This document shows positions 35,083 to 45,336 of a stretch of 64,000 nt of DNA, in pieces (the first letter of the stretch is position 1; each line of letters opens with the position of its first letter). A model generated the notes under the pieces. That model had not been told where the DNA came from, did not search any database, and saw only the letters and a program-made list of their open reading frames with translations. Both the position numbers and the translations under genes were made by a program. Source of the DNA: Piromyces finnis (taxonomy: Eukaryota; Neocallimastigomycota; Neocallimastigomycetes; Neocallimastigales; Neocallimastigaceae); assembly GCA_002104945.1 (NCBI GenBank), contig MCFH01000015.1, positions 290,501 through 354,500 of the forward strand. Reading direction: 5' to 3'.

Positions 35083-38000
35083 ATGTCAGTCCTTTATATT
35101 AAAGATAAGAATTATATCAGACGTGGTACCCGGTCTTATGGTATCCCCTTAGATGATATTCGCTCCTTCTTTATCCGTGGTATTCGATCATGGTCAGTAA
35201 ATATGCTATGGGAAAAACTCGAGGTTATTCTAGAAGATAAATTTAATTCAGTTATTAGTGTTAAATATTTTCAAACTTTCAATGATCACTTTTTCTTAGT
35301 CAAGGTTCATGGTTCATCAAAAGATTGTATTAAAATCTTACACATGTTAAAGAAGAAACTTTCAGTTACCTCAATTTCCTTTTCAGCTCGTAGTAGAAGG
35401 AATCACAAATACACTTTTTCTACACTCAAACGTAAAATTTTAGTTTCTAATAAACATCAACATTCTATTCAACAATCATTTCAACAATCAGTTCAACAAT
35501 CTCATCAACAATCCGATCTTCAACAAGATCTTCAACAAGATCTTCAACAAGTTTCCCATCATGAAAATATTCCAGATCTACAGCAAACACAATTTCAATC
35601 TCAACATTCAACAATTAATTCTAATAGCTCTATCAACTCTGATAACAGTTCAATAGTTGATAGTTCTTCAGTTTCACAGCCATCTAGTAATAGTTCTACT
35701 TATTCCTCTGATGCATCATCCATTAATAATGATGACCTTGATAATAATAATAATAGCAACGATTCTTCCTCATCCAACAAGCCTGATAACTTTTCTTTTT
35801 GTCTTAGTTGGAACACCAATGGGTGGAATCATGAAAAGAGAGATAGTATTAGCTATTTCACAGCTATTTTCAAACCATTATTTTTATGTTTCCAAGAAAC
35901 TGGTAATGGTTCTGGTTCGAATACAGATTATCCTTGTCGTGTTACTTTGCGAAACTATAGACACTTTTTCAAGAAAGCTGACGAATCAGTTCCTGGAATG
36001 AGAGGTTTATATTTAGGTTTTCATAATTCATGTCAAGCCTCACTTGAAAACTTCTCTGGAAAGTATATTATTTCTATTTATACTTTTAGTCTCTGGAATA
36101 GATTCAAATGCTCGATTGGTAATGTTTATATGCCTCATAGTCATCACAACATCTATGTTGATCATGCAAAGTTAGAAGTTCGCTTGTGGTTACAAACTCA
36201 TTCATCCCATCCATCGATTCTTGTTGGTGATTTTAATATGTCTAAAGTAAAATTATCCAACTGGTTATCAACTAATGGATTAGGAGATTGGGAAATTCTT
36301 CCGCTTAGAGGGTCTACTATCTCTTGGACTCGAGGTGATCAATCTTCCGACATTGACCATGCTCTTATCAATTCGAAGATGAAAGATCTTATTCACTCAG
36401 GATCATTTATAAATAATTTTTATCCTGTATCAGACCATAAGCCACTTCTTATTAATGGTAAAATTATTCCTATGGAAGATTTTTCTAATGACTTTAATGT
36501 TCCTAAGAAAATTCTGAAATGGAATAGATTAAAATGTATTGAGGAAAAGGAATCTATTATCAGTCATAATAAATTCCAAATTCTTTCAGCAAAATTCAAC
36601 GATCCTAATGTTTCTACAGATGAACTTTCCAAAGAGTTTACTTCAACTGCTTTTTCAATTGCAGACGAGCTCAGTATTACTTCAGCAAATAATGTTATAA
36701 AGTCTTCATTTCATATTTCACAACAAATTTTTAATCTCCAAAAAATCAAAATGAAGTTGTATAAGAGATTTAAAAAAGAAAGAATTTATGATATAGATGA
36801 ATTTATTAAACGAATTAAAATCTACCGTAAGCTCATTGATTACATCCACAAAAGATGTAATGAATTTAGGAAGCAAGAATATCTTCATTGGATTAAAACA
36901 GGATGTGAGTATATGAAGAGTCATAATCCTAAGAAGGCCTGGAAATGGATCAAGAAAACTGCAAAAATTGGAAAAGATTCTTTCTTTATTGCTCAACCAA
37001 TTAAAAATAAAAATGGAGAATTAGTTGTTGCTACGGAAGAACAACTAGAAGTGTGGCATGATCATTTCGAAAACCTTGCATCAGATCCAAGTGGTGTAAG
37101 TCTTGATTTAGAGCATTGGTATGAAGAACCAACGAATAAACGTTTTTCACTTCCTATGCTTGATGAGTGGGATATCAACCAAGATATTAGTATTGATGAA
37201 GTCAAGTCAGCTATCCTCTCTACTCCGAATTATAAAGCATCAGGTCCGGATGGTATTCCAATTGAATTTTACAAAGCATTAATTCCATCAAGTAATGATT
37301 CTAATAATGCTACAGATAATAATTCTTCTGGTAATACCACTTCAGATAATGACGCTCATGGTTTAAATTTTATTCTTAAATTATTCAACCGTATTTGGGA
37401 TGGAGACTTCCCCAACTCATGGAATGAATCCAGTATTGTTTCTATTCCTAAGAAGGGAGATTTGACAGATTGTGATAACTATCGAGGTATATCACTTATC
37501 AATAATGGTATTAAGTTGATTTCCAAAATTGTCACCACTAGAATTTCAGAATATGGTCTAAAGAATAATTTCATTAGACCTGAACAATTTGGTTTTCGAA
37601 AAAAGGAAGAAAGTATCAGTCTTTTCATTTCAATCCAAGAAATATGCCGTAGACGTCAATTAGATAATAAAGAGACATATTTGGCCTTTTTAGATCTCAG
37701 GAAAGCATACGATTCAGTCCCAATCGGTAATATTCTCCATAAATTAGATTGTTTAGGAATCCGAGGTAAGAGTTTACAATTTATCAAAAATTTATATTTA
37801 ACATCTAAGGCTAATGTCAAATTAGATGGACAATTCTCGAAATCTTTTGATGTGAAGAAAGGAGTCCGTCAAGGTTGCCCACTTTCGCCTATTCTTTTTA
37901 ATCTCTTTATTAATGATATATTTAAAGAGTGTGAAGATCTCGGAGTCAGTTTAGGTGACACTCGATGCTGTGGTGGACTTTTTGCAGATGATATAGTTAT

Positions 38001-39606
38001 TTGTGCTCCAACAAGAGGATGCTTAAAAAAGATGCTTAGAAGAGTTAATGAATGGGCCTTGTATAATGAAATGGAATTTGGTATCCAGAAATGTTCAACG
38101 ATGGTGATTCGTCCTGAATCAATAGAAAATCAGAACAAGAGAGATCCAACATTTTACTTAGCAGGACAACCCATTCCAACTACTGACTGCTACACTTATC
38201 TTGGTGTTCCATTTGATAAGAATCTGTCCCTTAAACCAGTAATTAAAGCTCTTAATAACAAGGTTTTGAAAGGGCTTTTCTCAGTCAGTAAATTCTTAAG
38301 AAATCCTAATATTCCTATTCCTTTCAAAAAACTAGTACTTAACTCTCAAGTGATTAGCAGAGTTTCATACTTTGCACCATTACTTGGATCCAACAAAGCT
38401 AGGTCTAGGATTGCTCAGAAGCATGTTAACAAAGGAATACGATGGGTTGCCGGAGTTCATAAAGCTGTATCGTTTATATCTTTATACTCTATTTCAAAAG
38501 ATTTGAATATTCCTCCATTGTCAGCCAAATGTGCGTTAGCTCAGGTTAGATGTTTTAACAAATGGAAAAACTCAAATTGTATTATCTCACACCTTGTCAA
38601 TTACATTCCTAAATTTAGAAAATACACGTGGTGCAAATCAAGTAGGACACTTGATAAAAAACTAAAGAAACATGGAGATGTTAAAGCAGTTAAAAACTTT
38701 TATTGGAAAGATCTCAAAGGGAATTCAATCAAAGCGCAATATTATGATGATAATAAATTTATTGAAACTAAAGATTTTATTAAATTATGTTATGAATACC
38801 CAGAGTTTGCCTATGGCTTCTACTGGCTATTGAAAGCAAGAAGCGGATACAAGTTGGATGCTAGAGTTGCCAAAGCTGCCAAATTTGTTGATCCAGTTTG
38901 TCCTAACTACTGTCCATGTTGCAAGTGTGGAGATCAAAGTATTAAACATTGGTTATTAGATTGTCCAACATTTAGAGATATCCGTATTAAACATTATGAT
39001 TCCATAGTCCAGCTATTAAATTTTTTCAGTCAACGTAATTCCAATAGTCCTATCAATAATAATGAAATTGATAATATCAGTAGAGATAGTAATAATATTA
39101 ATAGTAATAATAACAATAGTAATAATAACAATAGTAGTAATAGTAATAATAGAAATAGTAATAATAACAATAGTAGTAATAGAAATAATAATATTAGTAA
39201 TGATAGCAATAGTGAAGATAATAATTCTAATTTAGATAGTAATTTAGTTAATGATAGTAATAGTTCTAATAATCCGGTGAATATTAATGTGTATGATTAT
39301 TCTAGTGTGTGCAGTAAAATATTTAAATTCCTTCTTGGGGGAAGAAGTTTTAACAATATCAATTACAATTCAAGGGAATGGAAAGAACTTTGTAAGCGTC
39401 AGATTCAATCTGGTACTAACGAAGGAACACCATTCTTGACGGTAACCGCGGAACTTCTAACCAAAATCATGCCTTTTGCTATTGGCCAGCAATGGTCAAT
39501 GTTCAAAAGGTTTGAAGCAACATCCAAGAGCGTCAATGCTGAAGAAACAGTAAGACAGGCCAGGAGGGCCAGCGCAACCAATGGAGATCATAATTTTGTC
39601 CCATGA
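35083..39606 (+). CDS. LINE ORF: endonuclease-reverse transcriptase polyprotein (copy C, intact)
   Basis: 1507 residues. Residues 1-90 form a small domain of unknown type (MSVLYIKDKNYIRRGTRSYG...). Then Gln-rich (about 115-155) and Ser/Asn-rich (to about 225) low complexity. APE-type endonuclease from about 230 to 465 with SWNTNGW, FQETG, GNVYMPHSHH, GDFNMS, SDIDHAL and SDHKPLL. Reverse transcriptase from about 715 to 1000: YKASGPDGIP, DNYRGISL, RPEQFGFR, DLRKAYDSV, GVRQGCPLSP and the catalytic GGLFADDIV. C-terminal zinc knuckle CPCCKCGDQSIKHWLLDC, followed by an Asn-rich tract whose length differs among copies, and a conserved end. There is only one ORF, so RNA-binding functions must reside in the N-terminal part. 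The last 17 residues differ from copies A and D because of a 4-base net insertion near 39558. Clade not assigned. Confidence 0.94.
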   Translation: MSVLYIKDKNYIRRGTRSYGIPLDDIRSFFIRGIRSWSVNMLWEKLEVILEDKFNSVISVKYFQTFNDHFFLVKVHGSSKDCIKILHMLKKKLSVTSISFSARSRRNHKYTFSTLKRKILVSNKHQHSIQQSFQQSVQQSHQQSDLQQDLQQDLQQVSHHENIPDLQQTQFQSQHSTINSNSSINSDNSSIVDSSSVSQPSSNSSTYSSDASSINNDDLDNNNNSNDSSSSNKPDNFSFCLSWNTNGWNHEKRDSISYFTAIFKPLFLCFQETGNGSGSNTDYPCRVTLRNYRHFFKKADESVPGMRGLYLGFHNSCQASLENFSGKYIISIYTFSLWNRFKCSIGNVYMPHSHHNIYVDHAKLEVRLWLQTHSSHPSILVGDFNMSKVKLSNWLSTNGLGDWEILPLRGSTISWTRGDQSSDIDHALINSKMKDLIHSGSFINNFYPVSDHKPLLINGKIIPMEDFSNDFNVPKKILKWNRLKCIEEKESIISHNKFQILSAKFNDPNVSTDELSKEFTSTAFSIADELSITSANNVIKSSFHISQQIFNLQKIKMKLYKRFKKERIYDIDEFIKRIKIYRKLIDYIHKRCNEFRKQEYLHWIKTGCEYMKSHNPKKAWKWIKKTAKIGKDSFFIAQPIKNKNGELVVATEEQLEVWHDHFENLASDPSGVSLDLEHWYEEPTNKRFSLPMLDEWDINQDISIDEVKSAILSTPNYKASGPDGIPIEFYKALIPSSNDSNNATDNNSSGNTTSDNDAHGLNFILKLFNRIWDGDFPNSWNESSIVSIPKKGDLTDCDNYRGISLINNGIKLISKIVTTRISEYGLKNNFIRPEQFGFRKKEESISLFISIQEICRRRQLDNKETYLAFLDLRKAYDSVPIGNILHKLDCLGIRGKSLQFIKNLYLTSKANVKLDGQFSKSFDVKKGVRQGCPLSPILFNLFINDIFKECEDLGVSLGDTRCCGGLFADDIVICAPTRGCLKKMLRRVNEWALYNEMEFGIQKCSTMVIRPESIENQNKRDPTFYLAGQPIPTTDCYTYLGVPFDKNLSLKPVIKALNNKVLKGLFSVSKFLRNPNIPIPFKKLVLNSQVISRVSYFAPLLGSNKARSRIAQKHVNKGIRWVAGVHKAVSFISLYSISKDLNIPPLSAKCALAQVRCFNKWKNSNCIISHLVNYIPKFRKYTWCKSSRTLDKKLKKHGDVKAVKNFYWKDLKGNSIKAQYYDDNKFIETKDFIKLCYEYPEFAYGFYWLLKARSGYKLDARVAKAAKFVDPVCPNYCPCCKCGDQSIKHWLLDCPTFRDIRIKHYDSIVQLLNFFSQRNSNSPINNNEIDNISRDSNNINSNNNNSNNNNSSNSNNRNSNNNNSSNRNNNISNDSNSEDNNSNLDSNLVNDSNSSNNPVNINVYDYSSVCSKIFKFLLGGRSFNNINYNSREWKELCKRQIQSGTNEGTPFLTVTAELLTKIMPFAIGQQWSMFKRFEATSKSVNAEETVRQARRASATNGDHNFVP

Positions 39607-39841
39607 TAAAATTTTGATCTTTGGCTCGGTGTCCCATTGGAAGTCAAATACAATTATTATACTTTAGTATAATAGTGGCTTTCTTACTTTAATTAAAATT
39701 ACTAGAATACATTATACCCAATTTTTATTCATTTGTGTTTATTTAAACATATTTTTTTTATTTTTATTTTATTTTAATTTTTATATTACATGTATTATAA
39801 TTTTAATTAAATTAATAATAAAGTTTAAAATATTTGATGCC

Positions 39842-39890
<49 letters not shown>

Positions 39891-39894
<4 letters not shown>

Positions 39895-39901
39895 CGATAC
39901 T
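39891..39901. repeat. 3' target-site duplication of LINE copy C
   Basis: TCATCGATACT, matching 34177-34187 exactly, directly after the poly(A) run. Confidence 0.85.
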
Positions 39902-40170
39902 CCCTTTCGTGAAAGAAATAATGCATATCTAGTTTTATTACATTAAATTTTCCTAAATATTTATCCCAATTTTCAGCTTTAGAAAATTTTTTTTACCTGT
40001 AAAACTAGTAATTTTCGATTCATTATGATCATAATAAGCAGAAAGCATATTAACTATTGCTGATTTCCCAAATCGTTTAGGTTTTAAAATACATATATTA
40101 TTATTAAACTTTTTATTTAGATCAAGAATGAATTCTGTTTTATCAACAAAAAATTCGATAGATTAGTTCC

Positions 40171-40810
40171 ACGTAGGACATATTTCAATAATATTTTATA
40201 TGTTATAAGAGAAAAATCCTACATCGTAATAATAAAAGAAATAGTAATGAAATAGTAATGTAGTATTAAAATAGAGAAGTGGGCTCAGGAGAGATAAAAA
40301 AAAATAACAAGTTTAATAACATAATAAAGATTATATTTCATAAAACAAATTTAAATAACCTCTTCATAGAAAATATATTCAATTATTAATTGAACCTAAT
40401 CAATAAAAGGAATAATATATTTAAGCTATATATTAAATAAAATAAGAGATGGTAATTTTTTTTTAATAATAAATGCCGATAGTAAATATCTCTTATTACA
40501 ATTATTTTTAAATATGCATTATGTGTTATTAATAAATAATGCAATGAATAATTTTAAGATTTTTTTATATATCATAGAAATTTTTTTACTTTATTATATA
40601 ATATGTTGGTATAAGCAAAACAATGCAATCAAATACTATGGTTAATGTTTTAGGCAAAATAATGTGCCGCCCATTAAACTCTCTCATGAATCATTAATAC
40701 TTTAGTTTAAAATTACAAACATTTTTTTAACTCCGCCGTAAAAGAATTAATTAGATGGATTCTTTGCTATTTGAAAGCATATTAAACATAATACTTTTTT
40801 GAGATAGATT

Positions 40811-40841
<31 letters not shown>

Positions 40842-41358
40842 CAAAATATTTAACAATTTAGTCTCATGAATACAACTTTATATAAGAATATTTAAAAATA
40901 GAGACAAACTCATAAATTTTAACTTATAATTATGAAGAAGATAAGGTTTAAAAGAATTCACATTAAAAAGTACCATTGAAACTTTTTTCCATTATAATTG
41001 AAAAAGTTAATTGATATTTTATATATATATTATTATATTTTATTATATTTTATAATTTAATGAAAAATAAAAAAATTTATTAAATCTAAGACCATAATTA
41101 TTTAATTGTATATTTAAAGTTTTTTTATTAATATTATAATTACATTTTACATTTGATTAGGATGATAAAACAAAAATTATTAGATTAGATTAGATAGTAA
41201 TGAATTTATATATGAACAAAAATCTTTTTTTTTTTTCAAATAAAAAAGAAAAAAAAAACTATATATATATATTATTTTATTTATTATATACTCAATAGTA
41301 AAATGATTTTAATAAAAAAAAAAAAAATTCTAATTATAATAATAATTTCTTATTTTAA
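40171..41358. other. AT-rich intergenic region
   Basis: Lies beyond the AAA-ATPase relic and 3' of the GH6 gene. A/T runs and TATA repeats; no gene recognised. Confidence 0.5.
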
Positions 41359-43104
41359 TTAAAATCCTGGTTTAGCATTCTTTAATAATTGAACAAAGTA
41401 ATCGTGGAACCATTGACCGGCATCTGGAGCACCTGGAAGAGAATCAGAACGAGCACAAACTGGATCAGCTCTAGAACCAGTAGAGGAACCATCAGCTTCA
41501 CCTGGAGTCTTAAGCCACATGTAGGCATCTAATAATGGCATACCAGCTGGGTTACCTTGTGGACGTTCACCGAAACCAGTACCAACAAAGTTACACCAGG
41601 TTTCATTAATACTGAAAGTAGAAGAGACATCAACACCATTACGACCAGTATCAACAATAAAGTGCATATCATTAACACCGACAGCTGAAAGGGAAGAAGC
41701 AAGTTTTTGGTGGTAACCATATTCAGCACTGACTGGTTGATAGTTAGAAACATTAGTACTTAAACCACGAATCTTACCATTTGGAGCACCATCTAAAATT
41801 TCCTTAACAACAGTAGCAACCTTATCAGTAACACCACCTAACCATTTACCATGGGCAGCATCAAGATAAACACTGACATTACTCATAGCACCAAAGACAT
41901 TTACAGCGTAAGATAAAGCATTCTTATGTAAGGTGTGAACAGTCTTACAGGCTTCACTACTACCAGTAACAAGGTTACCAAGAGTATCTGGTTCAACAAC
42001 CATAACAACCTTTGATTCTGGATGACTCTTAATAGTTCTAGAGATGTCATCAATGTAACCCTTGTACTTATCAAGACTAGAAGCACCACCAGCAGAAGCT
42101 AAACTGTTACAATCACGAGTTGGAATCATGTAAAGAATGAAGACAACGGTCTTTGAACCAGCAGCAGCAAGATGACCTTCAACTTCACCTGGAGCACCAT
42201 CCCAAGCTAACCAAACGGCAGTTGGAACTTGTTTAACTTTTTCAGCCTTAGCAGCTAAATCGCCACTTAATTTTGGAATTGAAGAATCAATTTCTTCAAT
42301 GAATTTTGGATTGGCATAAATTTCATTTACAAAGAAGTTTTGGCTGCTTCCACTACCACCTCCATTGTTGTTACTTGGTGGAGCTTGAACATTGTTATTG
42401 TTATTGTTCCATTGGTTGTTGTTGTTTTCCCATGGGTTGCCGTTGTTGTTATTGTTGTTATTGTTCCATTGGTTGTTGTTGTTTTCCCATGGATTGTTAT
42501 TATTGTTATTGTTCCATTGATTGTTGTTATTATCCCATGGATTATTGTTGTTATTCCATTGATTATTATTATTATTATTATTCCATTGATTATTGTTGTT
42601 GTTATCCCAAGGATTGTTATTATTACTGTTGTTGTTCCATTGATTATTATTATTCCATTGATTGTTGTCCCATGGATTGTTGTTGTTGTTGTTGTTGTTA
42701 TTCCATTGATTGTTATTGTTCCATTGATTATTATTATCCCATGGATTGTTCCATTGGTTGTTGTTTTCCCATGGATTATTACCTACAGCATTAGAGCTTG
42801 GTGGTTCAGAAGGACTTGGTTCAGAAGCACCTTCTTGACATTGAGAGTACCATTCATTTATGGCAACACATTTGTAACCAGATTGACAACAGGTTTCACC
42901 AGAGAAGTTTGCACTAATATTTATATAATATAGAAAAAAATAATAGTTTATTTAGTATTATACTATATTTTAATACTACTACTATATATGCATGTATTAT
43001 GTATATATTTACCCTCCACATTGAGCGTATGGACCAGCACAAGCAGCATTAGCGAGTTTCATAAAACCAGCACTAATAATACTAGCAAAAACAATAAACT
43101 TCAT
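41359..43104 (-). CDS. GH6 cellobiohydrolase with N-terminal CBM1 and Asn/Trp-rich linker
   Basis: Two exons on the minus strand, 43104-43013 and 42913-41359, 548 residues. Signal peptide 1-20 (MKFIVFASIISAGF...NA). CBM1 at about 21-57 (CAGPYAQCGG split by the intron, then NFSGETCCQSGYKC and EWYSQC), a cellulose-binding module. A long linker (about 72-212) of Asn runs carries PW and QW pairs. Catalytic domain about 213-548 with GH6 marks: VWLAWDGAPGEV, YMIPTRDCNSLASAGG, VVEPDTLGNLV (catalytic acid Asp), VYLDAAHGKWLGG, FIVDTGRNG and the end GQWFHDYFVQLLKNAKPGF. GH6 enzymes release cellobiose from cellulose non-reducing ends by inversion. No dockerin is present, so it is likely a free, cellulose-bound enzyme rather than a cellulosome member. 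An endoglucanase activity cannot be excluded, since loop lengths were not modelled. Confidence 0.93.
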
Positions 43105-45336
43105 GTTGAATTAATTAAATTAAAAAAATTAAAAATATATTACAAGTGTTAAAATAATAATTTTATTAATTTTTTTTAAATACTATTTATTTATAATATC
43201 TTTTTTTATATATATAGAAAAAAAGAATGATTATAAAAAAAAAAAAAAGTAAATGGTTTGCCTTTTTATAATGAAATTTATTATAAAATCATTTTTTTTA
43301 ATAATTAAATTTTAATTAAATTTTAATATTTTAATAAATTAAAAAAAAAAAGAAACCGTCAAATTAAATTTTGAAATATTAAATAAACAATTTTTTATCA
43401 AATAAAATTTGTTGGTTTACGTTTCACAAAACGTTTCAAAAAAAAAAAATAATTAAAATTAATTTTTTAAACCAAAATTGTTTGGTAAAAAAAATTTAAT
43501 TCTGGTAGGTAGATAGGTAGGTAGTAAACTTTAAAAATTATTTAAATATTTTAATTCGTTTTAAAGGATTGAAATTTAATATGTGAAATCCTATCAATTT
43601 CTTTTTTTACTTTCTTTATTAAAGAAAGATAATACTAATAGGAAAAAAAAAACATATTAAAAAGTCTAATTAATGTAAGAGAAAGTAACCCACCATTAAT
43701 AAAAATAATTAAATTTATTTAATACTAATTTTTAATAATACTACTAAAAGAGTTTTAATACTACTAAAAGAATTTTAATACTACTAAATCAAACTCTTGA
43801 ATACTTTTTAGTAATAATAAAAGTTTTTTTTTCCTTTTTAATTTTATATGTAATTAATAAACTTTAAGAAATATTTTAAATATATTTATTTTTTTTTAGA
43901 TATTGACTGTGTATTCATCAATTTCACCCAAAAAGAAATTTGTTTTAACCAAATTAAATTTTCATTAAATAAAAAGTGAATTTCTTAACAAATCATATTC
44001 CTTCACAAATAAAATATAAGAAGAAAAAGATGAAAAAGTTTTTTTTTTTTTAATTAAGGTATAATATAAACTTTGAAATTTAAATGTTTCAAATATTTAT
44101 AATTAATTAAAAGTATCTAAAAATAACTATTAGTAAAAAATCAATTTAATAAATTAAAGATTTGTTTTACCTCTTTTATGATAATAGTAAAATGTTAATT
44201 TTTTATATTAACGCTATTATTATTAAGATATTTACCATATACAATATTAATAAAATGTTAATTATTAAATATAATAGGTAATATAATTATTATATATAGA
44301 AGAAGAAAAAAAAAAAAGATAACTGCTAATGATCGATCCTATTATTGTATTTCATTAAACTTTAAAATACATATATACATATATATATTTATATAGTTTT
44401 ATAGTTTTATAGTTTTATATAACTACAATTTTATAAGAAATCAGTATCATTTTTAAAAAAAAAAGTTTGTAGCATGGAACATATCCACACATAGAATTGT
44501 TGAGTCACATGATAGAATCTATGTCATCATCCATCTATTTTAATAATGAAATTTTTTTTTACTATTTGTGTAGAAATTACCGTATAAAATTTTTATTTTA
44601 AAATTACACAAAAAACGGCAACTCTTAATATATTAATATTATTCATGGGATAAAAATTACTATTTTTAAACAATCTTTATTAGATTAAAAATGTTTGATA
44701 ATCCTAAAATTAATTAATTTTTGGATTATTACTATTATTAAAATAAATTAAAATTTATATATATATATTTAGAAAAATTAGTAAAAACAAAAGGGAAAAA
44801 ATTTTTTAAACTTTCTTCACCACACTTTAAAACGAAGGCTATAAAATTTAAATTTAATTTTTTTGATGATGATATAAAAAATAGAATTTATTATTATTAT
44901 TAAATTAATTGACAAAAAATATTATATAAATTATATAAAATAGAAAAAATTAAACTGATTTAAAACTTATAGAATAATAGAAAACAAAATAAAGAAATGA
45001 TTGTTTGTTTGGTAAAATGCATTAGGATAATAATGATTAATAATAATAATGAATAAATAAATATATAATATATAATAATTAAAATTAATTATTTATACAT
45101 TATAGAATATTGGTTCATCATTTTTTTTTTATAAAATTATTATTATTAATGGTGTATTTAAAAAAAAAAATATGAAATTAGGTTATTAATGTTTAAATAA
45201 AACTTTAGTACTAATTACTAAATGTTTTGTGTGTAAAATGATACATGTATATTAATGGTAATTTTTTAAATAACTTTCTATGATAAATTAAAAAATAATT
45301 TTTTTTAATGGTTAAAATTTAGGTATAATTATTTTC
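43105..45336. other. AT-rich intergenic region including the GH6 promoter
   Basis: A TATA run followed by A's on the minus strand (43216-43201) lies about 100 bases upstream of the GH6 start, similar in spacing to the elements before the peptide genes. The rest is A/T-rich DNA without a recognised gene; short TACTACTAAA repeats occur at 43739-43788. Confidence 0.5.

Larger units (their letters stand above)
34188..39890 (+). mobile_element. Non-LTR retrotransposon (LINE), copy C, full length and apparently intact
   Basis: 5.7-kb element: two 124-bp 5' monomers (34191-34314 and 34315 to about 34445), the rest of the 5' UTR to 35082, a single intact ORF (35083-39606), a 3' UTR ending GATGCCGTT and a poly(A) tail to 39890. 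Bounded by an 11-bp TSD. Four related copies exist in the window (A, B, C, D), with C the only one both full length and open. It lies within the AAA-ATPase-like relic in the opposite orientation. Confidence 0.95.
33985..40170 (-). pseudogene. AAA-ATPase-like gene relic, split by LINE copy C
   Basis: Minus-strand protein traces flank the LINE. On the right (40170 to 39902) they read FFVDKTEFILDL, then ILKPKRFGKSAIVNML (a P-loop variant) and, after a frameshift, NVIKLDMHYFF. On the left (34187 to 33985) they go on with SIDEGIEFIKTSIVNEVKK and, after a stop and frame change, ETGRDIALIIDDWDFIFRDY (Walker B). This order, with KxRFGKS and a late acidic DDWD/DEYD motif, fits the AAA-ATPase-like family (bacterial-type, often linked to a PD-(D/E)XK nuclease domain), which as I recall is numerous in anaerobic fungi. 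Removing the LINE and one TSD copy restores the order but not one frame, so the gene was already decayed or decayed later. Only the N-terminal third is present. Confidence 0.7.

Noticed and set aside
42306-42933. Cys/Tyr- and Val/Ile-rich plus-strand ORFs opposite the GH6 linker
   Set aside because: Antisense reading of Asn/Trp/Gln codons in the linker; the minus strand has the complete GH6 gene.
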